Positions 5,829-5,874 of a DNA stretch of 5,874 nucleotides are shown one piece after another; positions within the stretch are counted from its first letter, which is position 1, and every line of letters starts with the position of its first letter. The DNA lies in the NCBI GenBank assembly GCA_036745875.1, contig DAIOFH010000180.1, positions 1 to 5,874 of the forward strand, read 5' to 3'. A model generated the notes under the pieces. That model saw only the letters and a program-made list of their open reading frames with translations. It did no database searches and was not told the DNA's origin. Made by a program: the position numbers and the translations under genes. Origin of the DNA: DAIOFH01 sp036745875 (GTDB lineage: Bacteria; Planctomycetota; SZUA-567).

Positions 5829-5874
5829 GCGCTAACTTAACAACAAAGTCATTCTCTGTGTCTGTCGTACTCGT
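5824..5874. mobile_element. Possible IS4-family (IS186/IS231-like) terminus, running off the window
   Basis: CATAAGCGCTAACTTAA (5824-5840) matches, as far as I recall, the terminal 17 bp of IS186. The next bases (CAACAAAG) differ from IS186 itself, so a relative is implied. IS186 is known to insert at GGGG-N-CCCC sites, and here the string directly follows GGGGAACTTCCCC (5811-5823). No transposase is visible in the remaining 34 bases. Alternatively these bases are a conserved part of the mobilization locus leading to a relaxase operon. Confidence 0.45.

Noticed and set aside
1..5874. CRISPR array, rRNA or riboswitch
   Set aside because: No regularly spaced repeats of suitable length and no recognisable RNA gene or aptamer core were seen; the repeats present are short hairpins.

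Overview
This window looks like most of an integrative, probably mobilizable, genomic island from a proteobacterium. The grounds are a P4-type (DUF4102-class) tyrosine integrase, an AlpA-family regulator, a large Toprim/DUF3987-like primase-helicase and a mobilization-type non-coding locus, a gene set typical of proteobacterial islands. Base composition is moderate. No species-specific marker was recognised, so the genus is left open.

Layout, left to right. Positions 1-152 are an integrase leader with a terminator-like hairpin, a candidate promoter, and direct plus inverted repeats that overlap the integrase start. A complete tyrosine integrase (153-1346) is followed 32 nt later, on the same strand, by a 179-residue lipocalin-like/DUF1579-like protein (1379-1918), probably cargo. 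Converging on it with a 2-nt gap is a minus-strand gene (1921-2922). It appears as two ORFs of 170 and 112 codons, but both lie in one frame, separated only by one TGA and 50 further open codons. It is best read as one 333-codon gene of unknown function broken by a stop codon. Divergent from it are alpA (2950-3183) and, overlapping alpA by 11 nt, the primase/helicase gene (3173-5521).

The right end (5522-5874) holds a hairpin followed by a T-run (candidate terminator) and a 51-codon ORF with a strong ribosome-binding site. The DNA of that ORF carries three consecutive perfect hairpins plus a sequence very like the ColE1/pBR322 nick region. I read this as a candidate origin of transfer; a relaxase and accessory protein may lie beyond the right edge. 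At 5824 the sequence changes to a 17-bp string that I recall as the terminus of IS186 (IS4 family). It abuts a GGGG-N5-CCCC palindrome, the type of target IS186 prefers. An insertion sequence may therefore begin there and separate the oriT region from mobilization genes, but this rests on memory and needs a search.

Working model: the integrase handles integration and excision, AlpA acts as excisionase or activator, the primase/helicase supports replication of the excised circle, and the 3' structured DNA allows transfer using mobilization proteins encoded nearby or in trans. The lipocalin-like protein and the broken minus-strand gene are accessory cargo.
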